A stretch of DNA of 5,895 nt from Pseudomonadota bacterium (GTDB lineage: Bacteria; Pseudomonadota; Alphaproteobacteria; ATCC43930; CGMCC-115725), in contig JAJYIC010000118.1 of NCBI GenBank assembly GCA_021790295.1, positions 1 to 5,895 on the forward strand. The letters are read 5' to 3'. Under the pieces are notes generated by a model, which saw nothing but the letters and a program-made list of their open reading frames with translations, was not told where the DNA came from and made no database searches. Shown one piece after another: positions 5,788 to 5,895 of the stretch. The stretch's first letter is position 1; the number at the start of each line of letters is the position of its first letter. The position numbers and the translations under genes were made by a program.

Positions 5788-5895
5788 CTAATGCCCGCCC
5801 ACGAAACGGGGGTCGCCCCGCTTCGCGCGTCCGGCACCGCGCGGGTCGCGGCCGTAGCGATTGTCACCAGCGGTCCCCGGCCACACCAGGAAGAT
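5788..5895 (-). CDS. DUF805 family membrane protein, C-terminal 35 residues (5' part beyond window)
   Basis: The minus-strand frame beginning at the window edge reads IFLVWPGTAGDNRYGRDPRG and continues to a TAG at 5788-5790. The end of a hydrophobic helix followed by a PGTxGxNRYGxDP segment is the C-terminal signature of DUF805 proteins, small (about 110-160 residue) inner-membrane proteins of unknown function. A basic tail (GAGRAKRGDPRFVGGH) follows. Only the C-terminal part is visible, so length and start cannot be judged. Its stop lies about ten bases from where permease similarity begins, on the same strand. Confidence 0.65.
   Translation of the reverse strand: MFLVWPGTAGDNRYGRDPRGAGRAKRGDPRFVGGH

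Noticed and set aside
5502..5867. A 121-residue protein from GTG 5867 as an intact small membrane protein
   Set aside because: Its first 30 or so residues overlap the DUF805 coding frame and look non-native; only the part from about 5777 onward matches a permease C-terminus.

Overview
The window is GC-rich, with codon use and gene families typical of an alphaproteobacterium, most likely in the Hyphomicrobiales (a Beijerinckiaceae/Methylocystaceae-type organism is possible). This placement is inferred from the protein families and base composition, not from a marker gene. Nearly all genes lie on the minus strand.

Layout. Positions 1-885 (minus) hold the N-terminal 295 residues of a two-domain protein. 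It has an alpha/beta hydrolase with a complete Ser-Asp-His triad, followed by the first residues of an OsmC-like domain that is cut by the window edge. A 118-base divergent gap (886-1003) holds a 9-bp inverted repeat and a consensus -10 box. The only plus-strand gene (1004-1417) follows: a small exported Trp/Gly/Arg-rich repeat protein with a GTG start. It converges on nrdJ (1533-3914, minus), a complete adenosylcobalamin-dependent class II ribonucleotide reductase with its radical-site cysteine, redox cysteines and Cys-rich tail intact. Upstream of nrdJ, across 128 bases that can form competing hairpins, is a class V aminotransferase of the serine/alanine-glyoxylate family (4043-5224, minus). 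Next comes a 277-base non-coding stretch (5225-5501) with three tandem 10-bp repeats and several perfect hairpins. The last segment is a 3'-terminal remnant of an AzgA-type purine permease (5502 to about 5777, minus). It directly abuts the stop codon of a partial DUF805 membrane protein (5788-5895, minus) that runs off the window.

How the genes relate. nrdJ makes deoxynucleotides in a B12-dependent, oxygen-independent way. The aminotransferase would join glyoxylate to serine/glycine metabolism, which matters in serine-cycle methylotrophs. The two are co-oriented and could share a transcript, but nothing in the sequence proves this. The hydrolase-OsmC fusion suggests peroxide or thiol stress handling. 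I see no CRISPR array, insertion sequence, tRNA or rRNA, and no clearly new multi-gene system. The least ordinary items are the Trp/Arg-rich exported protein, the truncated permease next to DUF805, and the structured non-coding segments around the aminotransferase.
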